From an uncultured Porphyromonadaceae bacterium (GTDB lineage: Bacteria > Bacteroidota > Bacteroidia > Bacteroidales > Muribaculaceae), in the NCBI GenBank assembly GCA_902495075.1, contig CABUVO010000011.1:41844-105843 (forward strand): a stretch of DNA of 64,000 bases, in the 5' to 3' direction. Positions within the stretch are counted from its first letter, which is position 1; the number at the start of each line of letters is the position of its first letter. A program made the translations under genes and the position numbers. Under the pieces are notes generated by a model. It had not been told where the DNA came from and made no database searches. It saw nothing but the letters and a program-made list of their open reading frames with translations. Shown here in pieces: positions 28,521-38,700 of this stretch.

Positions 28521-29645
28521 ATGAAAGCAAAATTTTTACTCCTCTCCCTTGCCGTCTGTGCATCATTATCATCGTATGCCGAAGAAGCGGATTACTCAAA
28601 TGCTATCCAAGTAAAGATAATGAACGATTCCGGACTCGTTGTTGGCGGCACGACAGATCAGCCAATCCTCGTAGAACCTGACGACAATGACGACAGCCAG
28701 GTGTTCTATATGGTTCAAACCTCTTATAATAACAGAACGGACGGGAACCCCGCCACTTACCCCGGTTTCTATCTGATTCAAAAATCCTCCGGCAAATATC
28801 TCATTCAAAACAGTTGGGACGGCACAAAATATCAGGGTACCACAGCATATACAGATGATAAAACCAAATATGAATATCCTGCAGCAAAAGAGGGTAACTG
28901 GGTGCCAAATGACGACGCAACCAAAAATTTTAATAATAAAAGCCACTCCCAGATCGACATGAATTATCTTCGCGCGCTATGCGCAATCGATGAAAACAAT
29001 GATGCTATTAAAGATATAGCTAAAGTCATTGTGGGGACATCCGTGGGTACGGTTCACAAAGATACGGAAGGTGTGGCAAGTGCCGGTTTCAGAATCAAAA
29101 TATACAGATACACAGGTGATGTGTGGCTGCGCGGTCCCGGCATCAGCGGTACAAGCGGAGACTGGAACAATGGTGTCAAACTTGAAAAAGATGAAGCAAA
29201 TCCCGGAATCTATTATCATGACGGAATTAATATAAATGATAATACAAAGGGTTTACGTCTGAATTTGCAGAATGAAAACGATACATACACACTAAATTTA
29301 TCGGCTATACCGAATCAGGAACCTGATGCAAATAAGCCGGCGAACAATAAAGTTTCCTTTGATTCTGCAAATGGGCATAACATCCGATTCGTTCCCTGGC
29401 AATTTGGTCATATGTGGCAGGCTAAGAATAGTGGTGTAACTCCCCTTACTGTCGATCTTAACAATATGAAGCTCTCTTTGGCAAAATATAACCCAATACC
29501 GACAGGCATTGAATCAATCGAAGCTGAAGAGAATGCTCCTGTTCACTACTATAACCTTCAGGGCGTTGAGGTTGCCAACCCTGAAAACGGCATCTTCATC
29601 CGCGTCTCAGGCAACAAAGCTACAAAAGTTGTCGTTAAACATTAG
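28521..29645 (+). CDS. Secreted two-module protein of unrecognised family with C-terminal tag, copy A1
   Basis: A 374-residue secreted protein with a signal peptide ending SSYA (residue 20). Module 1 (about 28-115) contains SGLVVGG, DDNDDSQVFYM and YPGFYLIQKSSGKYLI, which recall ricin-type beta-trefoil lectin repeats. Module 2 (about 195-310) contains GDVWLRGPGISG and GVKLEKDEANPGIYYHDG, somewhat like SusE/SusF starch-binding modules. The tail is the YYNLQGVEV/GNKATKV tag. No catalytic motif is visible. Close relatives are the protein at 33607 and the C-terminal half of the protein at 29668. A glycan-binding role on the surface is inference from this layout. It lies 59 bases after GH88 and 22 before the GH43 fusion. 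Confidence 0.7.
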   Translation: MKAKFLLLSLAVCASLSSYAEEADYSNAIQVKIMNDSGLVVGGTTDQPILVEPDDNDDSQVFYMVQTSYNNRTDGNPATYPGFYLIQKSSGKYLIQNSWDGTKYQGTTAYTDDKTKYEYPAAKEGNWVPNDDATKNFNNKSHSQIDMNYLRALCAIDENNDAIKDIAKVIVGTSVGTVHKDTEGVASAGFRIKIYRYTGDVWLRGPGISGTSGDWNNGVKLEKDEANPGIYYHDGININDNTKGLRLNLQNENDTYTLNLSAIPNQEPDANKPANNKVSFDSANGHNIRFVPWQFGHMWQAKNSGVTPLTVDLNNMKLSLAKYNPIPTGIESIEAEENAPVHYYNLQGVEVANPENGIFIRVSGNKATKVVVKH

Positions 29646-29667
29646 TTTTAATTAGAATTTGCATTCT

Positions 29668-31614
29668 ATGAGATTTATAAAACAACTTCTTATCACAGCA
29701 TTTGCCGTCTCAACGATCAGCGTGGGATATGGACAGGAAACAAGATCGGCTGCCAAGCCCAACTCTCTCCTGATTGCCGACCCCACAATAATGCTCGATG
29801 GCGACTACTATTACCTTTACGGCACTTCCCTTTCCAACGGGTTCCAGACTTATCGGTCTACCGACATGGAGAACTGGGAAGGACCGTTAGGCAACATCAC
29901 CGGCAATTACGTTCTCAAAAAAGGAGAATCCTGTCATGTAGAGAATAGGTTCTGGGCACCTCAAGTGTTCAAGTACAATGGCAAATATCATATCTTCTAT
30001 GCTGGAGACAATTACCTCGTGCATGCAACTGCGGATTCGCCGTTAGGTCCTTTCCGCGAAAATACAATGAAGGCAATACCGGCGAACGAACAGGAGATAG
30101 ACCCGTTTGTATTTTTCGACCATGACGGCACACCCTATATTTATTGGTCAAATCGCGTTTCCGGCACTCAAAGTATTCTTGGAGCGCAGATGACCGATGA
30201 CCTCGAAAATATCAAACGAGACACGCAGAAAACTTTGTTCAAATGGTATACAACAGGATGGGAAGTTGCGAATCCGGCAAACCACAGAATAGTGGAAGGT
30301 CCGGCAGTCATCGAACATGACGGCACATACTATATGCTCTATTCAGCCAATGGCTGCGATGATGTGGAATATGCCGTCGGCGTGGCAACTGCCACCTCTC
30401 CTTTAGGACCGTGGACAAAACCGAAATCTCCCATAATCTCAGCGGAAACAGTGAACGAGAATGGTCCTGGTCATGGCGATATCTTTTACGATAAAGAGGG
30501 ACGGTTGATGTATGTGTTTCATGTTCATCATGATGACACTTCCGTCTACCCTCGGCGCACAGTCATGATGGAACTCCAATTCAAGGATGGGCAGCTCGTT
30601 CCCGTTGAGGGTTCCTTCCGCTTCCTTAATCTCACAAAAGCGGTGGTTGATCCTATCGATTTATCGAAATGCATACAGGTCAGAATCAAGAACGATTCAG
30701 GTCTCGTTGTTGGTGGCACAGACACACCTACACTCGTTGCGGTTGATGATAATGACGACAGCCAGGTGTTCTATATCTCCCAGACCTCCTACAATAACTG
30801 GAGCGACGGACGCCCAGCTACCTATCCCGGTTTCTATCTGATTCAGAAATCTTCGGGCAAGTATCTTATTGAAAATTCCTTTGATGCCGCCGCAAATGTC
30901 GGCACATTAGCATATTCCGACAATTTCACCGACTCAAACGGCAACTGGGTGCCGAATGATAATGCTAAAGATGCAGGCATCCCATTTCATATATGCCTCA
31001 ACATGAGCAGCAACCGGCTATGTGCTTTCAATCAGAATAACTTAGGGACAACAGCAACAGCCGGGGCAAATGGAAGTGATTTTCGATTTGAATTGTATAA
31101 TTACACAGGTGATGTGTGGTTGCGCGGTCCCGGACTGAGCGCTGGTTGGAACAATTGTGTCAAACTTGAAAAAGACGCAAAAAATCCCGGAGTTTACTAT
31201 CATGACAAAATAATTGTTAATGATATGAAGGCTTTGCGTCTGACTCTGCAAAATGACGACAACACCTATACGCTCAATTTATCTTCGATACCTGAGCAGG
31301 AAACTATTGTGGACACTAACAGAGTTGTCTTCAATGGCGAGACAGGAAATGATTTCCAGTTCATACCGTTCCAGTTCTATTATAACTGGCGGGCTCCTAA
31401 AACGGGATTTTTCAACCTGAATCTCAATCTGAACACCATGCGCGTCTCTCTGAAAGAAAGCGATAAAACAGGCATTGAGGAAATTGAGGTTGCTGAGACA
31501 GATGATGCTTCCGCACGCTATTTTAACCTTCAGGGCGTTGAGATAGCCAATCCCGAAAATGGCATTTACATCCGCGTTTCGGGAAACAAAGCCGACAAGG
31601 TTATCATAAAGTAA
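29668..31614 (+). CDS. GH43-family glycosidase fused to an A-type binding module and C-terminal tag
   Basis: A 648-residue secreted protein starting at the ATG at 29668; a TTG three codons earlier is less likely. The signal peptide ends near residue 23. Residues about 33-330 form a GH43 five-bladed propeller with the catalytic base Asp38 (ADPTIM), pKa-modulating Asp145 (EIDPFVF) and acid Glu210 (VEGPAVIEHDG). Residues about 335-600 repeat almost the whole A module of the neighbouring proteins (SGLVVGG, DNDDSQVFY, GDVWLRGPGLS), and the end carries the tag. GH43 enzymes are mainly arabinofuranosidases, xylosidases or galactosidases; the subfamily is not assigned. The separate GH43 at 34710 lacks the added module. 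Confidence 0.87.
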   Translation: MRFIKQLLITAFAVSTISVGYGQETRSAAKPNSLLIADPTIMLDGDYYYLYGTSLSNGFQTYRSTDMENWEGPLGNITGNYVLKKGESCHVENRFWAPQVFKYNGKYHIFYAGDNYLVHATADSPLGPFRENTMKAIPANEQEIDPFVFFDHDGTPYIYWSNRVSGTQSILGAQMTDDLENIKRDTQKTLFKWYTTGWEVANPANHRIVEGPAVIEHDGTYYMLYSANGCDDVEYAVGVATATSPLGPWTKPKSPIISAETVNENGPGHGDIFYDKEGRLMYVFHVHHDDTSVYPRRTVMMELQFKDGQLVPVEGSFRFLNLTKAVVDPIDLSKCIQVRIKNDSGLVVGGTDTPTLVAVDDNDDSQVFYISQTSYNNWSDGRPATYPGFYLIQKSSGKYLIENSFDAAANVGTLAYSDNFTDSNGNWVPNDNAKDAGIPFHICLNMSSNRLCAFNQNNLGTTATAGANGSDFRFELYNYTGDVWLRGPGLSAGWNNCVKLEKDAKNPGVYYHDKIIVNDMKALRLTLQNDDNTYTLNLSSIPEQETIVDTNRVVFNGETGNDFQFIPFQFYYNWRAPKTGFFNLNLNLNTMRVSLKESDKTGIEEIEVAETDDASARYFNLQGVEIANPENGIYIRVSGNKADKVIIK

Positions 31615-31648
31615 ACTACGACTGATACAACGTAACGGTGACTTTATC

Positions 31649-33574
31649 ATGGGTATGAACAAACGATTATACATTAGCTCGATTGTAATCCTTCTCACAA
31701 TTTTGTTCCCGATTTGCGGGAAGGCTTACGCCACGCGCAATCTGCTGACATCACGCGCAACTAAGCCGCAGCTTAAGACAATGCTTGACACTACGCGCAA
31801 CAGGATATGGCTTCCGCCGTATGCCGACAGGGAGGCGTGGGAAAAGCTGCTTGGCAAAAACAAGGAGCTGTATATAGCTAAAGGTGAAAAACGTTTGTCA
31901 TACCCATGGCAAAGGGTAAATGCCACGGATTATATCGAATTCCTGCGGAGCGGCAACCGCTCCGTGATGGAGGGCATCGTTGCTGAGAACAATCGGGCTG
32001 TCACAGATTTGCTGATGGCAGAACTTGCTGAAGGGAAAGGGCAGTTTATTGACCAACTTGTCAACGGGGTCTATGCGGGTGCCGAAATGACAACCTGGGC
32101 ACTGAGCGCCCATATCCCCTCTCAGAACAATGGAAATGCCATCCAGCCTTACGACAAACATATCGTCGACCTCAATGCCGGCGACATGGGAAATCTCTAC
32201 TCATGGGTATATTATTTCATGAAACCGGAGTTCGACAAGATCGATCCCGAGATTAGCCGCCGTCTGCGTCATGAGCTCAAATCACGCATTCTGGATCCTT
32301 ATCTCGAAAATGATAACGTATGGTGGAATCCCGTCAAGAACTATGACGGGCACATGCTCAACAATTGGACACCATGGTGCCTGAGTAATGTGCTCCTGAC
32401 CGCAATGATAATTGAGGATGATCTTGACCGCTATGTCGACATCGTATATGACACGATGATAGCTATGGATCACTATTTCGGTTATATCAAAAGTGATGGA
32501 GCATGCGAGGAAGGACCGGTCTATTGGAAACATGCCGCAGGAAAGACTCTGGATTATATCGACCTGATAAGTCTTGCAACCGGTGGTGGCGTAGACATCC
32601 ATAAGGAGCAACTAATACGCGATATGGGTGAATATCTGGCACGCGCATGGGTCGGCGACCGTTGGGTTGTGAATTTTGCAGACGCTGCCGCCAGAGTGAA
32701 TCTTGACGCGCGGCTCGCATTCCGCTACGGAAAGGCTGTTGACTCTGACTTGCTGAAGAGTTTCGGAGCAATGCTCTATCGCATGGATCCGGCAATAAAA
32801 AACAGCAGTCTCTTTTCAATCCTCACCTCTCTGCCTATTGAAGACGAAATCAGCAAGTATGACCTTCCTTACGTGCGTCCCGACTACACATATTATCCCG
32901 AAACCGGATTCTATGCAATGTCTACACCCGGCGGATTATTCTTTGCTGCAAAAGATGGAAACAACAATGAGAGCCACAACCACAACGATGTCGGCACTTT
33001 CTCGGTATGGCTCGACAATACTCCATTGATAATCGATGCCGGAGTCGGCACATATACCCGCCAGACATTCAGCAAAGACCGCTATAAAATCTGGGCAATG
33101 CAAAGCGGTTGGCACAATCTGCCTGTAATCAATGGGAAAGAACAATGCTTCGGTGCTCAATATCATGCTTCTGATGTCAAGGCGCGCAAAGGTCACTTCG
33201 AACTAAATCTGAAGGATGCCTACCCGGAATCAGCGGGAATAAAGGACTGGACTCGATCCTACAGCATCAAGGACAAACAAGTAACGATAGACGACCGTTT
33301 TGAGCTTACGCATGCCGAAACGCCCAACACAGTCAACTTTCTCACGAGAGGAGAAGCAAAAGTCATTGCTCCAGGCAAAATAGTTATCAAAGCCGACGGA
33401 AAAGAAGCTCTTCTCTCGTTTGATTCTACTCAATTTGAAACTTACATTATCAATCAGGTTCTCACCGACCCCAAATTCATCAATGTATGGGGTAAGGAGA
33501 TCTTGAAAATATCACTTATCAGCAAAAACAAAAGACTCAAAGATCATTATAGATTTTATATTAAACAACAATAA
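31649..33574 (+). CDS. Heparinase II/III-type polysaccharide lyase
   Basis: A 641-residue secreted protein with a signal peptide (residues 1-28). The N-terminal half is an (alpha/alpha)-toroid with NLLTSRATKPQLKTML and WWNPVKNYDGHMLNNWTPWC. The C-terminal half is a beta-sandwich of the heparinase II/III type containing NNESHNHNDVGTFSVWLDN (about residues 438-456) and IIDAGVGTYTRQTF. The His residues and Tyr in these blocks match those used for beta-elimination in the family. It should cleave a uronic-acid-containing polysaccharide, leaving unsaturated ends for the GH88 enzyme. PL33, PL12 and PL21 are possible family numbers; none can be fixed by eye. It sits between the two A/GH43 pairs. Confidence 0.85.
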   Translation: MGMNKRLYISSIVILLTILFPICGKAYATRNLLTSRATKPQLKTMLDTTRNRIWLPPYADREAWEKLLGKNKELYIAKGEKRLSYPWQRVNATDYIEFLRSGNRSVMEGIVAENNRAVTDLLMAELAEGKGQFIDQLVNGVYAGAEMTTWALSAHIPSQNNGNAIQPYDKHIVDLNAGDMGNLYSWVYYFMKPEFDKIDPEISRRLRHELKSRILDPYLENDNVWWNPVKNYDGHMLNNWTPWCLSNVLLTAMIIEDDLDRYVDIVYDTMIAMDHYFGYIKSDGACEEGPVYWKHAAGKTLDYIDLISLATGGGVDIHKEQLIRDMGEYLARAWVGDRWVVNFADAAARVNLDARLAFRYGKAVDSDLLKSFGAMLYRMDPAIKNSSLFSILTSLPIEDEISKYDLPYVRPDYTYYPETGFYAMSTPGGLFFAAKDGNNNESHNHNDVGTFSVWLDNTPLIIDAGVGTYTRQTFSKDRYKIWAMQSGWHNLPVINGKEQCFGAQYHASDVKARKGHFELNLKDAYPESAGIKDWTRSYSIKDKQVTIDDRFELTHAETPNTVNFLTRGEAKVIAPGKIVIKADGKEALLSFDSTQFETYIINQVLTDPKFINVWGKEILKISLISKNKRLKDHYRFYIKQQ

Positions 33575-33606
33575 GTAAGTTTTTTACATAATTAAAATCA
33601 ATTATT

Positions 33607-34704
33607 ATGAAAGCTAAATTTTTACTTCTTTCACTCGCTGCATTCGCGGCGTTATCATCCTATGCAGATGATACTGATTACACGAACGCTCTTCAAATCA
33701 AAATCAGAAGTGCATCAGGGCTCGTTATCGGCGGCACAGACAAACCAATTCTCGTTGAAGAGGCTGACAATGACGACAGCCAGGTGTTCTATATGATTCA
33801 GTCTACCCATTCCAACTGGGCAGACGGGCGCCCTGCCACCTACCCCGGATTCTTCCTGGTTCAGAAATCCTCGGGTAAATATATCGTGGAAACATCCTAC
33901 GATGACACCAAATCAGTCGGAACAATAGCTTTCGGCGACAAACCTGAATTTGTATCTAACGGACATGGCAAAACTCCTACATGCCTCGGGCATTGGGTAC
34001 CTAATGACGATGCAAGCAAACAAGGCATCGGATTTCAGATTTCACTCAATCAAGAAAGCCACAGATTATGTGCGCTCGACAATAACAATGATGTTCAAGA
34101 CTCTGACATCGCAGACGTGCTCAAAGGAGCTACTGTCGGTGTTTGTGGCACACCCGGAATCATGAGCACCGCTTTTGAATTTGAATTGTGCGACTATGAC
34201 GGCGACATCTGGGTGCGTGGTCCCGGTCTGAGAGGAATATCCGGCGACTGGAATTATTGTGTGAAACTCGAAAAGGATGCTGCAAACCCCGGTGTTTATT
34301 TTCATGACAACCTGACAATAACAGATGATAAAATGCTGCGCATCACTTTGCAGAATGCTGAGAATACATATACACTTGATATGGCTCCCGTTTATTCTTC
34401 CAGCCAAAAGATTCCATTTACCGTTAACGATGAAGACGAATTCAAGTTTGTTCCTTGGTCTTATTATCATGCCTGGCAAGCAACGCAATATGGATTATTC
34501 AATATTTCTCTTGACCTGAACATGATGCTGCTTTCAGTTAAAGAGGGTCAGGGTAATCATGGCAGTGGTGTTGCTGAGATCGAGGCAGCCGAGGATGCAC
34601 CTGCGCACTATTACAACCTTCAGGGCGTTGAGATTGCCAATCCCGGAAACGGTGTCTATATTCGCGTATCCGGCAACAAGGCAACCAAAGTAATCAAGCA
34701 TTGA
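33607..34704 (+). CDS. Secreted two-module protein of unrecognised family with C-terminal tag, copy A2
   Basis: A 365-residue paralogue of the protein at 28521. The signal peptides are almost the same (MKAKFLLLSLA), as are module 1 (SGLVIGG, DNDDSQVFYM, YPGFFLVQKSSGKYIV), module 2 (GDIWVRGPGLRG, CVKLEKDAANPGVYFHD) and the tag (YYNLQGVEI, GVYIRVSGNKATK). It differs in loops and in its central insertion. It lies 32 bases after the lyase and immediately before a GH43 gene, repeating the A-GH43 order of 28521-31614. Binding of the PUL 2 glycan is a reasonable guess with no direct proof. Confidence 0.7.
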   Translation: MKAKFLLLSLAAFAALSSYADDTDYTNALQIKIRSASGLVIGGTDKPILVEEADNDDSQVFYMIQSTHSNWADGRPATYPGFFLVQKSSGKYIVETSYDDTKSVGTIAFGDKPEFVSNGHGKTPTCLGHWVPNDDASKQGIGFQISLNQESHRLCALDNNNDVQDSDIADVLKGATVGVCGTPGIMSTAFEFELCDYDGDIWVRGPGLRGISGDWNYCVKLEKDAANPGVYFHDNLTITDDKMLRITLQNAENTYTLDMAPVYSSSQKIPFTVNDEDEFKFVPWSYYHAWQATQYGLFNISLDLNMMLLSVKEGQGNHGSGVAEIEAAEDAPAHYYNLQGVEIANPGNGVYIRVSGNKATKVIKH

Positions 34705-34709
34705 TCCGG

Positions 34710-35690
34710 ATGAAATTTATCAGGGAGCTAATATCTGCAGCATTTGTCTTGGTTGCATGGGCTGGAGTCCATGCAGCCAAGACAACCGATATCACAGTAG
34801 AAACAGATTATATCTATCTCGCAGACCCGACTATAATGCTCGATGGAGACTATTATTACCTTTACGGCACTTCGCTCTCCACGGGCTTCCAGGCATATCG
34901 CTCGAAAGATTTGGAGAACTGGGAGGGTCCGTTAGGCAACATCGTCGGCAACTACGCCCTTAAAAAGGGGGAATCTTGCCATGTCGAGAAAAGGTTTTGG
35001 GCGCCACAGGTATTCAAGCACAATGGCAGGTATCATATCTTTTATGCCGGAGACAACTACCTGGTGCATGCAAAGGCAGACTCGCCACTCGGTCCATTCA
35101 AGGAAACTACAATGGAGGCTATACCTTCGAAAGAACAGGAGATAGATCCGTTTGTGTTTTTCGACCGTGACGGCACGCCTTATATCTATTGGTCTAACCG
35201 TTATTCCGGCAGTCAGGATATTCTGGCTGCCAAAATGACCGCAGATCTTGAAGAGATCGAACGGGACACTCAGAAACTATGCTTTAAGACTGACCTGACC
35301 GGGTGGGAAATAGATAATCCGCGAAATCAAAAAATCGTCGAAGGTCCGGCTGTAATCGAACATGATGGAACATATTACATGCTCTATTCAGCCAACGGAT
35401 GCAACGATGTTCAGTATGCCATAGGAGTGGCAACTGCAAAGTCGCCTCTCGGACCATGGACCAAACCGATTCTTCCTATCATCTCTAAAGATGTGGTCAA
35501 AGAGAATGGTCCCGGACATGGAGATATTTTCTACGATAAGGATGGACGGCTGATGTATGTGTTTCACGTCCATCACGACAAGACAAAACCCTATCCACGG
35601 CGTACAGCCGTGATAGAACTACAGTTCAAAAACGGCAGATTACTGCCCATAGCAGACACCTTCAGGCTGCTCTCCATCAAAAAGAATTGA
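34710..35690 (+). CDS. GH43-family glycosidase, single-domain copy
   Basis: A 326-residue secreted GH43 enzyme. The ATG at 34710 is chosen; a TTG three codons upstream overlaps the end of the preceding gene. After a signal peptide (to about HAA, residue 23) the propeller has Asp39 (ADPTIM), Asp146 (EIDPFVF) and Glu210 (VEGPAVIEHDG). It is very similar along its length to the GH43 part of the fusion at 29668 but stops at the end of the propeller. The two copies probably arose by duplication of an A-GH43 pair. It is the last gene of the plus arm of PUL 2 and converges on the hybrid sensor gene. Confidence 0.88.
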   Translation: MKFIRELISAAFVLVAWAGVHAAKTTDITVETDYIYLADPTIMLDGDYYYLYGTSLSTGFQAYRSKDLENWEGPLGNIVGNYALKKGESCHVEKRFWAPQVFKHNGRYHIFYAGDNYLVHAKADSPLGPFKETTMEAIPSKEQEIDPFVFFDRDGTPYIYWSNRYSGSQDILAAKMTADLEEIERDTQKLCFKTDLTGWEIDNPRNQKIVEGPAVIEHDGTYYMLYSANGCNDVQYAIGVATAKSPLGPWTKPILPIISKDVVKENGPGHGDIFYDKDGRLMYVFHVHHDKTKPYPRRTAVIELQFKNGRLLPIADTFRLLSIKKN

Positions 35691-35696
35691 ATCAAT

Positions 35697-35766
35697 CCGT
35701 AGCTGCTGTTGCTCGCAACTGCAGTCAAAGTTAAAATTCCGTAGCTGCTGTTGCTCGCAACTGCAG
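35697..35766. repeat. Hairpin-forming intergenic repeat, copies 2 and 3 in tandem
   Basis: Two identical 28-base copies, 35697-35724 and 35739-35766, begin CCGTAGCTGCTGTTGC and end GCAACTGCAG. Each forms a near-perfect stem of about 10 pairs with one mismatch. They differ from the copy at 13405 by a few bases. They lie between convergent genes, where they could act as a two-way transcript-end element. Confidence 0.7.
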
Positions 35767-35795
35767 CCAAAGTAAAAAATAAGGTAATTTTTGTT

Positions 35796-38700
35796 TTAGG
35801 TTGGATTGTTTTTATATTGCTGAGGCGAAACGCCGAATTGTTTCTTGAAACAACGTCGGAAATAATCAGTTCCTGAAAAGCCTGACAAATCAGCTACCTC
35901 TGCAATATTCAACTGCGGCTGCGTTTTCAAAAGCGTGGCCGCAAATTTTAGGCGGTGAATCATGATGAAGTTGTTGGGGGTCATTCCCGACAAGCTTTTG
36001 AATTTATTGAAAAACACAGTGCGCGACAAGCCCAACTCTCGGCATATGAACGCAATATCCAAATCAATATCACTTATATTCTTGTCGATGATGGCTGTGG
36101 TGCGTTTCAACAGATCCCTGTCTATTGACCCTATACCCGACAGATCAATCTGCGACAAAGGCTTGTGCTGGAAACTTTCATGCAGCAACCGTCTGTTGCG
36201 CAGCAGATTCTGCACCCGCTCTATCAGTAACGATGTGTCAAACGGTTTGGTGATGTATTCATCGGCATTCGCCTGTAGTCCCTCCAACTGTGATTGTGTT
36301 GCGCCAAGCGCAGTGAGCAACACAACGGGTATATGACACAATTGAATGTCGCTCTTTATGTTCCGGCACATTTGCGTTCCGCTCATCACCGGCATCATCA
36401 CGTCAGAAACAATAATGTCAGGATTGCGTTCCTGCGCCTTTGCAAGACCTTCCGCGCCATCAGCCGCCACTTCAGTGCGGTAAAACCGCGCAAAGATTCT
36501 CTCAAGATTGTAACGCAATTCCGCATTGTCTTCCACTATCAGTATAAGCGGTTTCTCTTCATCTGATTCGGAAACAATTGTTTTCTCTTTATCGCCTACT
36601 GTCGGCTCGTCTTCAGGCTTTACTTCTACCGGTGCAGTTTCATCCTGCATGCCTTCCGTATCATCAACCTCATATGAATCAAACAACACGTTGCTGTCGG
36701 CGGCATACGCTTCTTTTGTAGCTGGAATAATAACCGTGAATGTACTCCCCTTCTCCGGAGAACTAACCACCGACAATTCTCCATGATGACTTTCTACAAT
36801 CGACTTTGCATATGCGAGCCCTATCCCCGTTGTGTGGGAATCCGCACTGTCGTTAAGGTGACTCTTTGACGTTCCGTTATAGAACCTGTCGAAAATATAA
36901 GGCAGATCGTTCTCCGAAATACCCTTACCGGTGTCCGAGACACTGAACACAAGTCTCCCCTCGTTGTCAGTGGCGACACTGCACGAGATGCGGCTGCCGT
37001 CGGGCGAATACTTGAAGGCATTTGATATTAGGTTGACAATCACCTTTTTCATCAAATCCGCATCATAGTATCCATACGGATCTTCATCGGGTATATTCAC
37101 CATGAATGTTATGCAACGTTTTGTGGCATGATCCACAAATGGCAATGCAGCACCTTGCAGAAGCATGGAGGCGTTATGACGCCCGATATGCATTTTCTGA
37201 TAATTCTGAGAGAATTTGCGGAATTCCAATAATTGTGTGATAAGTCCGCTCAATTGCTTCGACTGCCGACGTATTCTTGAAAGCTCGTCGGTAAGTTCAA
37301 CGTTTCCTTTATATTTCGCCAAAAGCAGATCGACATGGCTCATAATCAATGTCAGAGGAGTCTGGAATTCATGGCTGACATTAGTGAAGAAAACCAATTT
37401 CTCATGAGTGACTTCCTCGATACGCTCTTTCTCCTCCTGCTCCTTACGCAGCGATGATTTAAGGCGACGAGCACTGCGGACCTTGTGAACAACAAGCCAT
37501 GTTGTGCCTCCCACTATTACGAAATAGATCAGCCACGCCCACCACGTGTCATACCATGCGTGGCGCACCTTGACATCCAGAGTGATTTCATCGTCGCTTC
37601 CTAAAATGCGGGCATGCAGGCGATAGCTTCCCGGAGAAAGAGAGGTGTAGTGTATCTCTCCTTTGTCGGTCGATTGCCATTTGTTGTCAATGCCATCAAG
37701 CTTATACTCTATAATCGGACATCCGGTAGAGACGCTATAATCACGAATGCCAAGATCAAGGGTGAGACTGTTGTTATTATGCGGAAGGATTATGGTTGAG
37801 GCATAAGGAAGAGAACAGTCTATAATCCCGTCCTTTGAATCGGGAGAGACATTATGCCCGTTGACCTTGATATTGGAAAAATAGATCTTTTCCCTCCCTC
37901 CCACATCATCGCTGCTCTGGAAGATATTACGGTTCATTCGCGTTATCCCCACTGTGCTTCCGACAAGTATTTCCCCGTTGTCGAGAACTCTGAGGGCGCA
38001 TTCGCTCACTATGTGTGAGTCAGGGAAATAGTTGGAAAACGCTATCTGATCTATGTTCCCGTTGACATCTATCTTCACGATATGATTTTGGGTGAGACAA
38101 TAGAGATTGCCATCCTTGTCGCGCGTGAGATTATAGCAATAACTGTCTGATATTTTTTCTCCTTCAGCATCTATGCGTATCCATTTATTCTTGTAGTCAG
38201 GAAAAAATAGAATACCTGAGCCTTTTGTGCCAACGGATAACCCCTTGGCAGTGCAACTGATTGCACTCATAGAGGAGGAATTATGTCTGAAGTCTGCGAA
38301 AACCTCACAGCGGGAATCAGGCTTCTCCGGATTTTTAATGCGATAGATCATATTGCCGTCATAGTTTATGACGTAAATATCTCCTTTCGGATCCAAATCC
38401 AATTTATAAGGAGACTGAGGAGAATCAATATGATTTAATTCTCCTGAATCGAGATTCATTCTCAAAATCCCCACACGCGACGTAATATAGAGATTGCGAC
38501 CATAAATCTTCAAATCATGGATGACATTACCCGGATTGTTTTTCAGGTTAGGATTATCTATAAGATTGCTTATCCTGTTGTTGTCAATATCGTAGATCGA
38601 CAGTCCACCCATATGCGTTCCGATATAAAGCTTGTTGGTAAGGCTGTCAATAACCATTGTCTTGATATTGTCCTGACGAAGCGCCACATCTCCGTTTACG

